DNA of 64,000 nt from a bacterium D16-56 (GCA_003611875.1 RAYY01000023.1:24165-88164), one strand, 5' to 3'. Shown: positions 27,174-36,066, counted from the stretch's first letter. Notes: generated by a model from the sequence alone, not told the origin. Translations and numbers: made by a program.

Positions 27174-27230
27174 GTCTATTACAATAGTCCTCCGCATTCT
27201 TAGTCTATCACAATAGACCAAAAATGTCAA
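27174..27230 (-). promoter_or_regulatory. Promoter and paired operators of the blaI-like operon
   Basis: Promoter TTGACA (27225-27230), 17-bp spacer, TAGACT (27202-27207). Two 16-bp dyads, GTCTATTACAATAGTC (27174-27189) and GTCTATCACAATAGAC (27203-27218), are 29 bp apart centre to centre. One covers the -10 and spacer; the other covers the first transcribed bases. This is the layout expected for BlaI-type autorepression. Confidence 0.85.
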
Positions 27231-27242
27231 TCCCGGCGAAAG

Positions 27243-27271
27243 CAAAAAACGGAGAGGATTTCTCCTCTCCG
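27243..27271 (-). terminator. Terminator of the cell-wall-binding gene at 27336-28364
   Basis: Minus-strand CGGAGAGGA (27263-27271) pairs with TCCTCTCCG (27250-27258), loop GAAA, followed by TTTTTT. Confidence 0.93.
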
Positions 27272-27335
27272 CCATTTACTCTTAACTTTGCTGTTCAAAT
27301 CTCTTTATTTCATCTTCCCAGTCTGTCTCCGGCTT

Positions 27336-28364
27336 CTACTGAATCCAGACCCCATTGGCATCTACCCGGTATCCGTCCGGCGTTGTGGTGTTGACCATCA
27401 TGGCTCCCTGATTACTGCCCTCTCTGGGATCACAGTAATACCACTTCCCGTCACCGGCCTGAATCCAGCCCATCCGCATATAACCAGCCGCATCAAAGCA
27501 ATACCATACATTCTTAATACTCAGCCAGCCGTTTCTCGGATAGGATCCGTCGGAATACTCATACCACCAGCCCACATTGTTCCGCTTCCATGTTCCCCCA
27601 TTAGACGAAGCTCCCGGAGCATTTGCTGTGCCGCTGTTCTGACTCCCTGAGGAATAATTGCCGTTCTTAAAATCCTCCGCCATATCCCCGTCTACATACA
27701 TGCTGTCCGACTCATACCACTCGCCCTTTTTGGAATTGCTGTTGACCGCACGGACCTTGAAGTAATAATCGCCTTCCCTTGTAATGCTGCTGCTGAAATT
27801 ATAATACTCATTGCTTGTAGTAACCGTAGTTCCTACGGATCTGTCTTCACGGTAAAGACGTACCTGATAGCTTTTCGCCCCTGCAGTGCTCTCCCATCTG
27901 GCCACGGGAATATCTTCGCCTTCCCACTCTACCCCATCCACCTCCAGGCTGCCTTCCAAGGCGCCCAGCTTCACTGTCACCACCAAAGTAGACTTGTTAT
28001 CCCTGCGGCTGGAAGTCACATAGGTAGCCTTGTCTCCGCTCAGCTTCACCTTGGATTTACTCATAGAGTCAAAATAATAATCTTCCTCTGCCTCCAGGGT
28101 AATCTCAACCCTTGGCTCATCGCCGCTGATCCACTCTCCATCGTCATTCTTAACCGTCACATCATCCAGACTATAGCCCGTTCCCGAGCTAATGGACACA
28201 TTCACATCACTTCCGTCTTGGCCTGCCTCGATTAAGGATTCAATCTTCAGCGAAACCTGACTGATCTTCGTCCGTTCCTCTGCTGCCAATGCATTCCCCG
28301 TCAGCGCCATGGTCAGCAGCCCTGTACTCAGCGCTGCCGCTAATCCTTTTCTCCACCTTTTCAT
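27336..28364 (-). CDS. Secreted protein with C-terminal cell-wall-binding repeats
   Basis: 342 residues. Signal peptide MKRWRKGLAAALSTGLLTMA, cleavage near ALA-A. Residues about 30-130 and 130-225 look like two beta-sandwich domains, the second resembling fibronectin type III (VARWESTAGAKSYQVRLYRE, GDYYFKVRAVNS). A Ser/Asn/Gly linker (232-255) leads to cell-wall-binding repeats (VGWWYEYSDGSYPRNGWLSI, WYCFDAAGYMRMGW, GKWYYCDP). No catalytic residues are evident. RBS AAAGGAGG. Monocistronic with a strong terminator. Confidence 0.85.
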   Translation of the reverse strand: MKRWRKGLAAALSTGLLTMALTGNALAAEERTKISQVSLKIESLIEAGQDGSDVNVSISSGTGYSLDDVTVKNDDGEWISGDEPRVEITLEAEEDYYFDSMSKSKVKLSGDKATYVTSSRRDNKSTLVVTVKLGALEGSLEVDGVEWEGEDIPVARWESTAGAKSYQVRLYREDRSVGTTVTTSNEYYNFSSSITREGDYYFKVRAVNSNSKKGEWYESDSMYVDGDMAEDFKNGNYSSGSQNSGTANAPGASSNGGTWKRNNVGWWYEYSDGSYPRNGWLSIKNVWYCFDAAGYMRMGWIQAGDGKWYYCDPREGSNQGAMMVNTTTPDGYRVDANGVWIQ

Positions 28365-28510
28365 CTTTCTTCCTCCTTTATAACTTTAATCTTTTATACT
28401 GTTTTACGGTTAAACAATAACCCTACTATCATAATATCCGGAAGAAATGTACAAATTGTGAAAAGAAAGTAACAATTCCCAGTCAAAAATCCTACAAAAC
28501 CCTTACTGCC

Positions 28511-29803
28511 TTACCCGATCTTTAATCGAAATTTATTGGCCTTCTTCTCCGAATCCACAAGCTCAATGGCAGCTCCCAGCTTCTGCAGCTTTTCCTCAAA
28601 GCATTCATATCCCCTCTGAATATATCCGATCTCATCCACCACCGTAAAACCGTCTGCAGCCAAGCCTGCCAGCACCAGTGCCGCACCGGCCCGCAGATCC
28701 GGAGACTCTACCTGTGCTCCGGTAAAGCCCTTGACACCGTCAATCACAGCCACATTTCCCTCTACCTTAATACTGCCGCCCATGCGGGTCAGCTCATCTA
28801 CATATTTAAAACGGTTTTCGAAAATACTCTCTGTGATCATGCTGGTCCCTGTAGTCAAAGCCAGGGTCACTGCCATCTGAGGCTGCATATCCGTCGGAAA
28901 TCCCGGATAGGGGAGAGTCTTAATATTAGTGGAACGCTGTCTGGGCCTGCCCACCACACGCACCTCATCATCCCCCTCGATAACCTCGCAGCCAATCTCC
29001 AAAAGCTTCGCCGATATGGCTTCCAAATGCTTCGGAATCACATTCTTTACTGTCACATCCCCCCGTGTCACTGCTGCGCCGCACATAAATGTGCCGGCCT
29101 CAATCTGATCCGGAATAATCGAATACTCCGTCCCATGGAACTTCCTCACTCCGCGGATACGGATAATGTCGGTTCCCGCTCCTTTAATATTGGCTCCCAT
29201 GCTGTTCAGGAAATTAGCTACATCCACCACATGAGGCTCCTTGGCCGCATTCTCCAGAATCGTCAGCCCCTCTGCAAGGGCCGCTGCCATCATAATATTA
29301 ATCGTAGCGCCTACGGATACCACGTCCAGATATACATGTCCTCCTACCAGATCAATGGCATGAGCCAGCACAGCGCCCCGCTCAATTTCAATCTTTGCTC
29401 CCAATGCCCGAAATCCCTTTAAATGCTGGTCAATGGGTCTGCTGCCAATATTGCATCCGCCCGGAAGCGGAACCTCAGCGCTTTTATATTTCCCAAGTAA
29501 TGCCCCGATAAAATAATAGGAGGCTCGAATCTTCCGTATATAATCATCGTCTACCGACACTTCATGAATCGTCGAGGCATTGATCCTGACTCTGTGACGT
29601 TCCAGCCGTTCCACCCGGGCTCCGATCTCCTCAATCGCCTCCAGCATTACATTAATGTCCCGCACATCCGGCAGGTTCTCAATCACTACATTCTCATCCG
29701 TCATGATAGAAGCCGCAAGAATCCCTAACGCAGCGTTCTTCGCACCACTGATCTGGACCTCTCCCACCAGCGGATTGCCGCCCTTCATAATATACTGATT
29801 CAT
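28511..29803 (-). CDS. murA: UDP-N-acetylglucosamine 1-carboxyvinyltransferase
   Basis: First committed step of peptidoglycan synthesis: transfers enolpyruvate from PEP to UDP-GlcNAc. 430 residues. The KxxxN motif in ISGAKNAALGILAA and the catalytic cysteine in LPGGCNIGSRPID are present; having Cys rather than Asp predicts fosfomycin sensitivity. PTDMQPQMAVTLAL is also typical. The start at 29803 has AGAGGTG 4-8 nt upstream; the longer frame to 29830 lacks a site. It has its own promoter. Confidence 0.97.
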   Translation of the reverse strand: MNQYIMKGGNPLVGEVQISGAKNAALGILAASIMTDENVVIENLPDVRDINVMLEAIEEIGARVERLERHRVRINASTIHEVSVDDDYIRKIRASYYFIGALLGKYKSAEVPLPGGCNIGSRPIDQHLKGFRALGAKIEIERGAVLAHAIDLVGGHVYLDVVSVGATINIMMAAALAEGLTILENAAKEPHVVDVANFLNSMGANIKGAGTDIIRIRGVRKFHGTEYSIIPDQIEAGTFMCGAAVTRGDVTVKNVIPKHLEAISAKLLEIGCEVIEGDDEVRVVGRPRQRSTNIKTLPYPGFPTDMQPQMAVTLALTTGTSMITESIFENRFKYVDELTRMGGSIKVEGNVAVIDGVKGFTGAQVESPDLRAGAALVLAGLAADGFTVVDEIGYIQRGYECFEEKLQKLGAAIELVDSEKKANKFRLKIG

Positions 29804-29920
29804 TTTACACCTCTGTCTGTCGCTATCCAAATTTTACCATCTCCTGCCTTTTCCAAGGCCTCCTACCGCAACGTGAAATCATTACAAATATATTAAAAAT
29901 TAATATAGGACTTGTTAATG

Positions 29921-29948
29921 ATTATACCACATAATTAAGATTTGTAAA
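29921..29948 (-). promoter_or_regulatory. Promoter of murA
   Basis: TTTACA (29943-29948), 16-bp spacer, TATAAT (29921-29926) on the minus strand, giving a leader of about 110 nt rich in A and T. Confidence 0.75.
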
Positions 29949-30020
29949 GAGCTGGAAAATTTTCAGAATTTTTCATCTCCTTTTTTCTTTGTTTTTGTAA
30001 CTTTTGGACATAAAAAGCAC

Positions 30021-30052
30021 AAAAAAAGAGTCTTCTGTATACCAGAAGACTC
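30021..30052 (-). terminator. Terminator of tRNA-Gln
   Basis: 10-bp stem GAGTCTTCTG/CAGAAGACTC (30043-30052 with 30028-30037) followed on the minus strand by seven Ts, a few bases after the tRNA end. Confidence 0.95.
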
Positions 30053-30058
30053 ACTTCG

Positions 30059-30130
30059 CTGGGCTACAAGGATTCGAACCTTGAAATGACGGAGTCAGAG
30101 TCCGTTGCCTTACCGTTTGGCGATAGCCCA
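30059..30130 (-). tRNA. tRNA-Gln(CUG)
   Basis: 72 nt. Acceptor TGGGCTA/TAGCCCA, D arm GCC..GGC, anticodon stem ACGGA/TCCGT with loop CTCTGAC (anticodon CTG, reads CAG), T arm CAAGG-TTCGAAT-CCTTG, discriminator G. The 3' CCA is not encoded and must be added. Its own promoter and terminator flank it. Confidence 0.96.
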
Positions 30131-30147
30131 TTGCTGCAACGATGATT

Positions 30148-30176
30148 ATTATAACGGATAGTTCCAGATTCGTCAA
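30148..30176 (-). promoter_or_regulatory. Promoter of tRNA-Gln
   Basis: TTGACG (30171-30176), 17-bp spacer, TATAAT (30148-30153), ending 17 bp before the tRNA 5' end. Confidence 0.9.
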
Positions 30177-30214
30177 GCCCTTTTTTCATATATTTTCAAA
30201 ATTCTTCAAATTGT

Positions 30215-31717
30215 TTACTGTTCACGAGAGGCATCCTCTTCTGAATCCTCCGAATCCCCCTCCACAGCCTCCGAAGACGTCTCCCTTCGGCTCTCAAAAG
30301 TCTCCTCTGCCTCTTTGGTTTCAGAAATCGTATCCTTAACATCAGTCGGTTCCCTGTCATCAGCATCTATTTCCTGACCGCTGCTTTCTTCCGTCTCATC
30401 GGGCTGGGTATCATCTTCGTCCAGAACCTCGGATGCAATCTCCGGCACTTCAAAATATCCTTTAACCGTAACAGCCGTACTGCTTCCTGCCGGATACAGG
30501 CCCCCTAGTACAAAGGTATACTCCTTTTCCTCCTCCAGGCCGTCTACCTCTATCGAGCAGTCATTGCGGGAAAAATCCGTCACCATGGCTGCATAGGAAT
30601 TTCCCTCCTTGTCGCGCACCACTACAGACGGTGTATTCCACTTGACACGTTCCAGAAAACACACGTAGACCATGCCGTCCTCATAATCAACATAATCGAT
30701 CTCTACCGTATCCTCCTCTGGCGGTTCCTCCTGCGCTGCAGCAGAAGGCGCTGTGGTACTGGGTGTGGCAGTAGTTTCTGCCGCTGAAGTCGTCTCTTTC
30801 TCCTCCGCTGCGGTCTCACTGCTCTCCGGCTCTGTAGCGGTCTCCAAGAAAACCGTGGTTTCTTCTGATGGCTCTGGCTCCCGGGAAGTTTCCTCCGGCG
30901 TCTCCGGCTCCTCCGCCTGGTCTGCCAATTCCCCTAATGCATAAGAGCGTTCCGCGATCCTGCCTGCGATTTCTTCCATGCTCATGGAAGAAAGCTCCTC
31001 CATATCATCCATGATCAGGTTTTTATTCTGGTCAATCAGCTCTTTTAAAAAATATGCCTTCCCATAAGAAATACCATACTGACGGGCAATGGCGTCAATC
31101 TCCTCATCTTCTATTACCTGCTGGTCATAGACCACTGCCTCTACCTGATTCTCCTTCAAGGCATCCTCAATATCCTCCACCACGCTGGAACGCAGCTCCC
31201 TGGCCTTACGCACACTGTCATTGCTCACCGTCACCAGAATCGCATTATCCAAATCATCCAGATAGCCATGAGTCACCATGGCGCCCACCACAGCATTCAC
31301 GGCCACATTCAGATCCACTCCCACCAGGTCCATGCCGTCTATAATCTCCACAGCATCCTCGTTTAAAGCCCGGACCTTCAGCACCCGGCCGTTTCGGTTA
31401 ATGGAAAGCTCTACACTGGGATTCACATCAATGCCAATGATGGATTCCACCCGTCTGTTCTCCATATGATAGTAAAAGGAGCCGCCTCCGATCATCACCA
31501 GGCACACACACGCAGCTGCCGCTGCCGCAAGCCTGCGCATACGCCGCTGAAGCCGTAAAAGCATCATCTGATTCTGCTGTTCCTGCCCAGACATCCTTGT
31601 CTGGGGCACAGAAAAATCAATCCGTTCCAATATATTGGGAGTAAGCGTGTCCACGGCTGACTTTAAGTGCTTTTCAATCTGTCTTGTATTCAGTTGTCCT
31701 AAGCCAGAACCCTGCAT
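30215..31717 (-). CDS. RsgI-like membrane anti-sigma factor
   Basis: 500 residues. A cytoplasmic N-terminus (about 1-60) precedes one membrane helix (LAAAAAACVCLVMIGGGSF) and the RsgI-type extracellular domain starting VESIIGIDVNPSVELSINRN. A long Glu/Thr/Ser-rich linker (about 270-340), a beta domain with VDYEDGMVYVCFLERV and an acidic tail follow. It should hold the sigma factor encoded just upstream at the membrane. The ATG at 31717 is 9 nt after GAGGAG; an overlapping GTG at 31729 is the alternative. RsgI proteins usually pair with SigI, so pairing with an ECF-type factor is noteworthy. Confidence 0.82.
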   Translation of the reverse strand: MQGSGLGQLNTRQIEKHLKSAVDTLTPNILERIDFSVPQTRMSGQEQQNQMMLLRLQRRMRRLAAAAAACVCLVMIGGGSFYYHMENRRVESIIGIDVNPSVELSINRNGRVLKVRALNEDAVEIIDGMDLVGVDLNVAVNAVVGAMVTHGYLDDLDNAILVTVSNDSVRKARELRSSVVEDIEDALKENQVEAVVYDQQVIEDEEIDAIARQYGISYGKAYFLKELIDQNKNLIMDDMEELSSMSMEEIAGRIAERSYALGELADQAEEPETPEETSREPEPSEETTVFLETATEPESSETAAEEKETTSAAETTATPSTTAPSAAAQEEPPEEDTVEIDYVDYEDGMVYVCFLERVKWNTPSVVVRDKEGNSYAAMVTDFSRNDCSIEVDGLEEEKEYTFVLGGLYPAGSSTAVTVKGYFEVPEIASEVLDEDDTQPDETEESSGQEIDADDREPTDVKDTISETKEAEETFESRRETSSEAVEGDSEDSEEDASREQ

Positions 31718-31725
31718 CACACGGC

Positions 31726-32253
31726 TCACTCCTCTCTCAAATATTGTTTTAACTTCTTAATGGCACGATTGTACTTAGACAGCACCGTGGCAAGGGGCAT
31801 CTGCAGATCAGCCGCAATCTCCCGGTGCTTCAGTCCTGCCGAGGCATGAAGGAGCACAATCTGCCGCTCATCCTCCTTCAATATCTCAAGAGCGGAACGG
31901 AGCACCATGGCATCTGCCAGGTTTTCCAAAGGAAGGCAAAGCTCTCCTGTCTCCTCCCCGTTCAGCTCATCTAACCCTAAATCAGCCTGCCGCTTCAAAT
32001 CACGGAATCTCATATAGCATAGGTTCCGTGCAATCGTAAAAATCCATGCCAAAGGCTTTCCCTGGGAATGATAGGATGCTGCGGAGGTCCATATCTTCAG
32101 ATAAGTCTCCTGCATGACTTCTTCTGCATCCTGGGGATTCTTAAGAATAGACAATATAAAGCTGTAAACAGTCCGATCTGTGTTGTGATACAACTGTCGG
32201 AAGGCATCGGTATCACCTGCGCCTACTCGTTTTAAAAGTTCCTCGTCGCTCAA
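31726..32253 (-). CDS. ECF-type RNA polymerase sigma factor
   Basis: 175 residues. Region 2 (FRQLYHNTDRTVYSFILSIL, DAEEVMQETYLKIW, WIFTIARNLCYMRFRD) and region 4 (ILKEDERQIVLLHASAGLKH, REIAADLQMPLATVLSKYNR) are those of sigma-70 group 4. Start is TTG with AAAGGG 7 nt upstream. The gene runs into the RsgI-like gene with a short overlap or an 8-nt gap depending on its start, so the pair is probably a signal-transduction module acting at the envelope. Its target promoters are unknown. Confidence 0.9.
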   Translation of the reverse strand: MSDEELLKRVGAGDTDAFRQLYHNTDRTVYSFILSILKNPQDAEEVMQETYLKIWTSAASYHSQGKPLAWIFTIARNLCYMRFRDLKRQADLGLDELNGEETGELCLPLENLADAMVLRSALEILKEDERQIVLLHASAGLKHREIAADLQMPLATVLSKYNRAIKKLKQYLREE

Positions 32254-32338
32254 TCGAATTCCCTTTCTGATAGTTTAATGCAACAGAAGCCATTCTTATT
32301 GCACCATCTGGTAAAGTTTTCTTTCCAAAATATTCCTT

Positions 32339-33517
32339 TTAGGATTCTGCACAATAGGTACATTCTGCTGTGATCACACAACAGTACCGCTCATCCAGCT
32401 CCTTCAGCTTTCGGCAGATTTCCTGCTTGCATGCATCCTGCATCTGCTTTGTGTAATCCCGCGGCACCACCAAATCAAAGATCAGGTTCGTCCTGCGTGT
32501 ACCCTCCACAACACGGAAATCATGCAGGGTCAGGCGCTCATCCAATCCCCGCAGAATCCCCTCTGCCATCTGCCGCAGCTCCCGTACCTGTGCATTTTTC
32601 AGTTCTACCGGATCCATGTGAATCACCAGAAAAATGCCCAGCATCTTCGCCGCATCCCGCTCAATCCGATCCACCACCTCATGAGAAGCCTCAATATCCA
32701 CATCACTGGGCACCTCTGCGTGAATGGACGCCATGCTGCGTCCCGGCCCGTAATTATGGACGATCAGATCATGGCTTCCTACAATTCCCTCATACCCATT
32801 GACAAAATCCGTAATTTTCCGATAAATTTCCGGGTCAATAGGCCCTCCGATCAGCGGCTCTAAGGTATCTTTTGCAATATTCACTCCGGCAATCATAACC
32901 AGCACGGATACCACCAGCCCTACCAGGCCGTCAATATTTACCTTCCAGACGCCGAACACCACAATGGATAGAATCGTGGCCGAAGTGGCAGCCACATCTC
33001 CCAGAGAATCTGCCGCTGTGGCTTTCATGACAGAAGACTGTACCCGTCTGCCCAGATTTCTGTTAAAAAATGCCATCCAGAGCTTTACCCCCACGGACAG
33101 CATCAGGATACCCACGGAAATGATTCCGAACGTCAGCTCCTCCGGATGCAAAATCTTTCCCAAAGAGGTTTTCAAAAGGGAAAATCCGACCTGGATCACA
33201 ATAAATGCCACAATAAATGCCGAAATATATTCAATCCGTCCATGGCCAAAGGGATGGCCCTCATCTGCCGGCTTCTGCGCCATCTTCATGCCCACATATC
33301 CCACAATGGAGGACGCTGCGTCTGACAGATTGTTGAACGCATCTGCCATAATGGAAATACTGCCCGTCATAAACCCAACCCCCATCTTTGCTCCAAACAA
33401 AATCAGGTTGCAGCAGATTCCCACTATGCCCGCCATCATTCCATAAGCCGTGCGTACCTGCGGATTATCCGTCTGTTCATAATCCTTTACCAATTTTCTT
33501 ACTAAAAATTCTGTCAT
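32339..33517 (-). CDS. Cation diffusion facilitator (CDF) transporter
   Basis: 392 residues. Six membrane helices with the CDF metal motifs SIMADAFNNLSDAASS (helix 2), GHPFGHGRIEY and KATAADSLGDVAATS (helix 5). A cytoplasmic ferredoxin-like domain (IVGSHDLIVHNYGPGRSMAS) and an extra C-terminal domain of about 90 residues ending near ITAECTYCAES follow. It exports divalent metal such as Zn or Mn by proton exchange; the metal cannot be fixed here. It starts 6 nt after truA stops, so the two are coupled. Confidence 0.92.
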   Translation of the reverse strand: MTEFLVRKLVKDYEQTDNPQVRTAYGMMAGIVGICCNLILFGAKMGVGFMTGSISIMADAFNNLSDAASSIVGYVGMKMAQKPADEGHPFGHGRIEYISAFIVAFIVIQVGFSLLKTSLGKILHPEELTFGIISVGILMLSVGVKLWMAFFNRNLGRRVQSSVMKATAADSLGDVAATSATILSIVVFGVWKVNIDGLVGLVVSVLVMIAGVNIAKDTLEPLIGGPIDPEIYRKITDFVNGYEGIVGSHDLIVHNYGPGRSMASIHAEVPSDVDIEASHEVVDRIERDAAKMLGIFLVIHMDPVELKNAQVRELRQMAEGILRGLDERLTLHDFRVVEGTRRTNLIFDLVVPRDYTKQMQDACKQEICRKLKELDERYCCVITAECTYCAES

Positions 33518-33523
33518 AGGCTC

Positions 33524-34279
33524 TCATAATTCCCCATATTTTACTTCCATCAGGCACAGTCCTTCCGGCGGCGCCGTAAACCCGGCCATCTTCCGATCCC
33601 CTGCCTCCAAAATCCCGGCTATCTGTTCAGGCCGACGTTCTCCAAGGCCCGCTTCAATCAGAGTACCCGTCATAATACGCACCATATACTGCAAAAAGCC
33701 ATTGCCCTCAAAGGTAAGACATACCACACTGCCATTGGGCTCCTTTTTCACGTCAATCGCCTGTATTGTCCTAACCGTAGATTTTTTCATCCTGGGATTT
33801 CCGCAAAAGCTCTTAAAGTCATGAGTGCCGCACAAAAATCCGGCCGCTGCTTTCATAGCTTTCACATCCAAAGGCTTTCCCAATCCATAAACATACCTTC
33901 TCTGAAACACGTCTCGTCTCTGTCTTGTTTCAATCTGGTATTGATAAATCTTTCCTGCTGCATGAAGACGGCTGTGAAATCTCTCCGGCGCCTGTTCTGT
34001 CCTAAGTACCGCAATATCCTCCGGAAGATATTGGTTTAAATACTCCGTCACCTGCTTTGGCTCCCAATACTCATCCAAAAGAAAATTGGCTACTTGTCCC
34101 ATAGCATGAACGCCCGCGTCGGTTCTTCCGGATCCATGAACTTTTACCGGCGCCCCGGCCATCCGGCCCAGCACTACCTCCAGCCTTCCCTGGATCGTAT
34201 TTTCCGTATTGCCCTGCTTTTGCCATCCATTGTAACGGGTTCCTTCATATTGCAGGATTATCTTATAATTGTGCCCCAA
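33524..34279 (-). CDS. truA: tRNA pseudouridine(38-40) synthase
   Basis: Converts U38-U40 of the tRNA anticodon arm to pseudouridine. 251 residues. YEGTRYNGWQKQGNTENTIQ, the catalytic GSGRTDAGVHAMGQVANF and FEGNGFLQYMVRIMTGTLIE motifs are complete. Start is TTG with AGGAG 9 nt upstream. Followed closely by the CDF gene. Confidence 0.96.
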   Translation of the reverse strand: MGHNYKIILQYEGTRYNGWQKQGNTENTIQGRLEVVLGRMAGAPVKVHGSGRTDAGVHAMGQVANFLLDEYWEPKQVTEYLNQYLPEDIAVLRTEQAPERFHSRLHAAGKIYQYQIETRQRRDVFQRRYVYGLGKPLDVKAMKAAAGFLCGTHDFKSFCGNPRMKKSTVRTIQAIDVKKEPNGSVVCLTFEGNGFLQYMVRIMTGTLIEAGLGERRPEQIAGILEAGDRKMAGFTAPPEGLCLMEVKYGEL

Positions 34280-34338
34280 ACTTCCCCGCTCCTATTCTCT
34301 TTTCCCCATTTCCTATAAAGACTTATTTGGGCTTGTGT

Positions 34339-35697
34339 CTACAAAATACCCTGCAGAAATACTCCCAAAATCATCACGGGAAGAATAAACTTTAAATATC
34401 CTGCTGCCCACGCAGACACCTTCATGCCGGTTCCCTCATTGGCTTCCTTATAATAGTTCTCTATGCCCCAGCCGGCTTTCAGCGTACAGAACAAAAGGTA
34501 CACCAAAGATCCCAAAGGCAGCAGCAAATTGCTGACAATAAAATCCTCCAGATCCAGAACCGAACTTCCCGGCCCCATTGGCTGAAAGCCGCTTAATACA
34601 TTATATCCCAAAGCACATGGAAGTGACAGTATTGTAATCACAGCCAGATTCATCCAGGCGGACTTTTTCCTATCCATATGAAAAAGCTCCATACAGCACG
34701 CTATGATGTTCTCAAACACGGCAATCACTGTGGACAATGCCGCAAACGACATAAACAAAAAGAACAGACTTCCCCATATCCTGCCTCCCATCATGGAAAT
34801 AAACACATTTGGCAGGGTGATAAAGATCAGCCTTGGCCCGCTGTCCGGATTTACCCCAAAAGCAAAACAAGCCGGGAAAATAATAAGACCTGCTGTGATT
34901 GCCACAAAAGTATCTAAAACCGCCACATTCACAGCCTCCCCCAAAAGCGTATGATCCTTGTTAAGATAGCTTCCGAAGATTGCCATTGCTCCGATTCCCA
35001 AACTCAGGGTAAAAAACGACTGATTCATGGCCGCCGCAATAATATTGCCGACTCCCACCTCTGACACCTTTTCAAAATCCGGATACAGATAGAACCGAAG
35101 GCCGCTCATGCCTCCCTCCAGAGTCAAACCCCGCACTGCCATTATAATCATAAGGGATAAAAGGCCAATCATCATGCTTTTGGTAATCCGCTCCACTCCT
35201 TTCTGAAGTCCCATGGAGCAAATCAGAATCCCCAGCACTACCACAACCATCATCCAAAATACGTTGACTCCCGGCTGTCCTAAGGTATCTCCAAAAGCCG
35301 CCTCCACTTCTCCGGAAGAAAGCCCTGTAAATTTCCCCACAAAAAAGCTGTAAAAATAATACAGCATCCACCCTGCCACTGTAGTATAAAACATCATCAG
35401 CATATAATTTCCCGCCATGGCCACATAGCCGTGAAGATGCCATTTGCTTCCCGGCTTTTCAAGCGCCTGATAGGCTTTCACCGGACTTTTCCGGCTTGCC
35501 CTCCCTACGGCAAATTCCATGGAAAGCACAGGAACCCCCATGATCGTCAAGAACAACAGGTAGAACAGCACAAAAACCCCTCCTCCGTTCTGTCCCACCA
35601 CATAGGGAAATCTCCATACATTTCCGATTCCGATTGCACATCCGGCTGACAAAAGCAAAAAGCCCATTCTGGACCCGAATGTCTCTCTCTGGTTCAT
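34339..35697 (-). CDS. Sodium-dependent transporter of the NSS family
   Basis: 452 residues, about eleven or twelve membrane helices. The N-terminal FGSRMGFLLLSAGCAIGIGN, VWRFPYVVGQNGGGVFVLFY segment carries the NSS unwound helix and sodium site. YFYSFFVGKF and the GIGAMAIFGSYLN helix 6-7 region follow. Substrate is probably an amino acid; not determined. RBS GGAGG 9 nt upstream. The upstream spacer holds two structured repeat copies. Confidence 0.93.
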   Translation of the reverse strand: MNQRETFGSRMGFLLLSAGCAIGIGNVWRFPYVVGQNGGGVFVLFYLLFLTIMGVPVLSMEFAVGRASRKSPVKAYQALEKPGSKWHLHGYVAMAGNYMLMMFYTTVAGWMLYYFYSFFVGKFTGLSSGEVEAAFGDTLGQPGVNVFWMMVVVVLGILICSMGLQKGVERITKSMMIGLLSLMIIMAVRGLTLEGGMSGLRFYLYPDFEKVSEVGVGNIIAAAMNQSFFTLSLGIGAMAIFGSYLNKDHTLLGEAVNVAVLDTFVAITAGLIIFPACFAFGVNPDSGPRLIFITLPNVFISMMGGRIWGSLFFLFMSFAALSTVIAVFENIIACCMELFHMDRKKSAWMNLAVITILSLPCALGYNVLSGFQPMGPGSSVLDLEDFIVSNLLLPLGSLVYLLFCTLKAGWGIENYYKEANEGTGMKVSAWAAGYLKFILPVMILGVFLQGIL

Positions 35698-35716
35698 TGT
35701 TATATTCCTCCGTCCT

Positions 35717-35937
35717 TACTTCAAAAATCCGCCGCCGATTAGGCGGCATGAATTCAAGGATGCCTCATGTGCCCGCCAAGCTTTCATGATTGGTGGTGCG
35801 TCCGCTGCCGGGCGCATGCAGGTTTGCTTCAAAAATCCGCCGCCGATTAGGCGGCATGAATTCAGGGATGCCTCATGTGCCCGCCAGACTTTCATGGGAC
35901 AGCGGCGCATCTGCCGGCCGGGCACATGCAGGTTTAC
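35717..35937 (-). repeat. Two tandem copies of the ~109-bp structured repeat, second locus
   Basis: Copies with a 108-bp period lie between the phosphorylase and the symporter genes. They match the metK-linked copies in core blocks (CCGCCAGACTTTCATG, GCATGAATTCA). In the upper copy the long helix is ATGTGCCCG/CGGGCACAT (35919-35927 with 35875-35883), a compensated change from ATGCGCCCG/CGGGCGCAT. The lower copy has one C-A mismatch. The hairpin GCCGCC/GGCGGC is perfect in both. Confidence 0.9.
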
Positions 35938-35975
35938 ATATTGTGATTAAAAGGACCTTCTTATGCATTACAGGG

Positions 35976-36021
35976 AAAAACCAGCATCATGGTTCCCCCA
36001 GACGCACAGAGCCATGTGCTG
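35976..36021 (-). terminator. Probable terminator of punA
   Basis: Minus-strand AGCACATGG..CCATG-A-TGCT (36012-36020 with 35983-35992, one bulge) followed by GG and TTTTT. It lies before the repeat copies, so in contrast to metK the repeats here would be outside this transcript. Confidence 0.6.
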
Positions 36022-36066
36022 ATTTTCCTGCCTCACTGAAAAGCTTCCTCTCGTAAATCGATCTGA

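Noticed and set aside
35716..35925. Repeat-encoded peptide (MRPAADAPPIMK..) also readable at 22390-22611
   Set aside because: Copies carry frameshifts and compensatory changes that keep base pairing rather than codons, and no Shine-Dalgarno sequence precedes the ATG.
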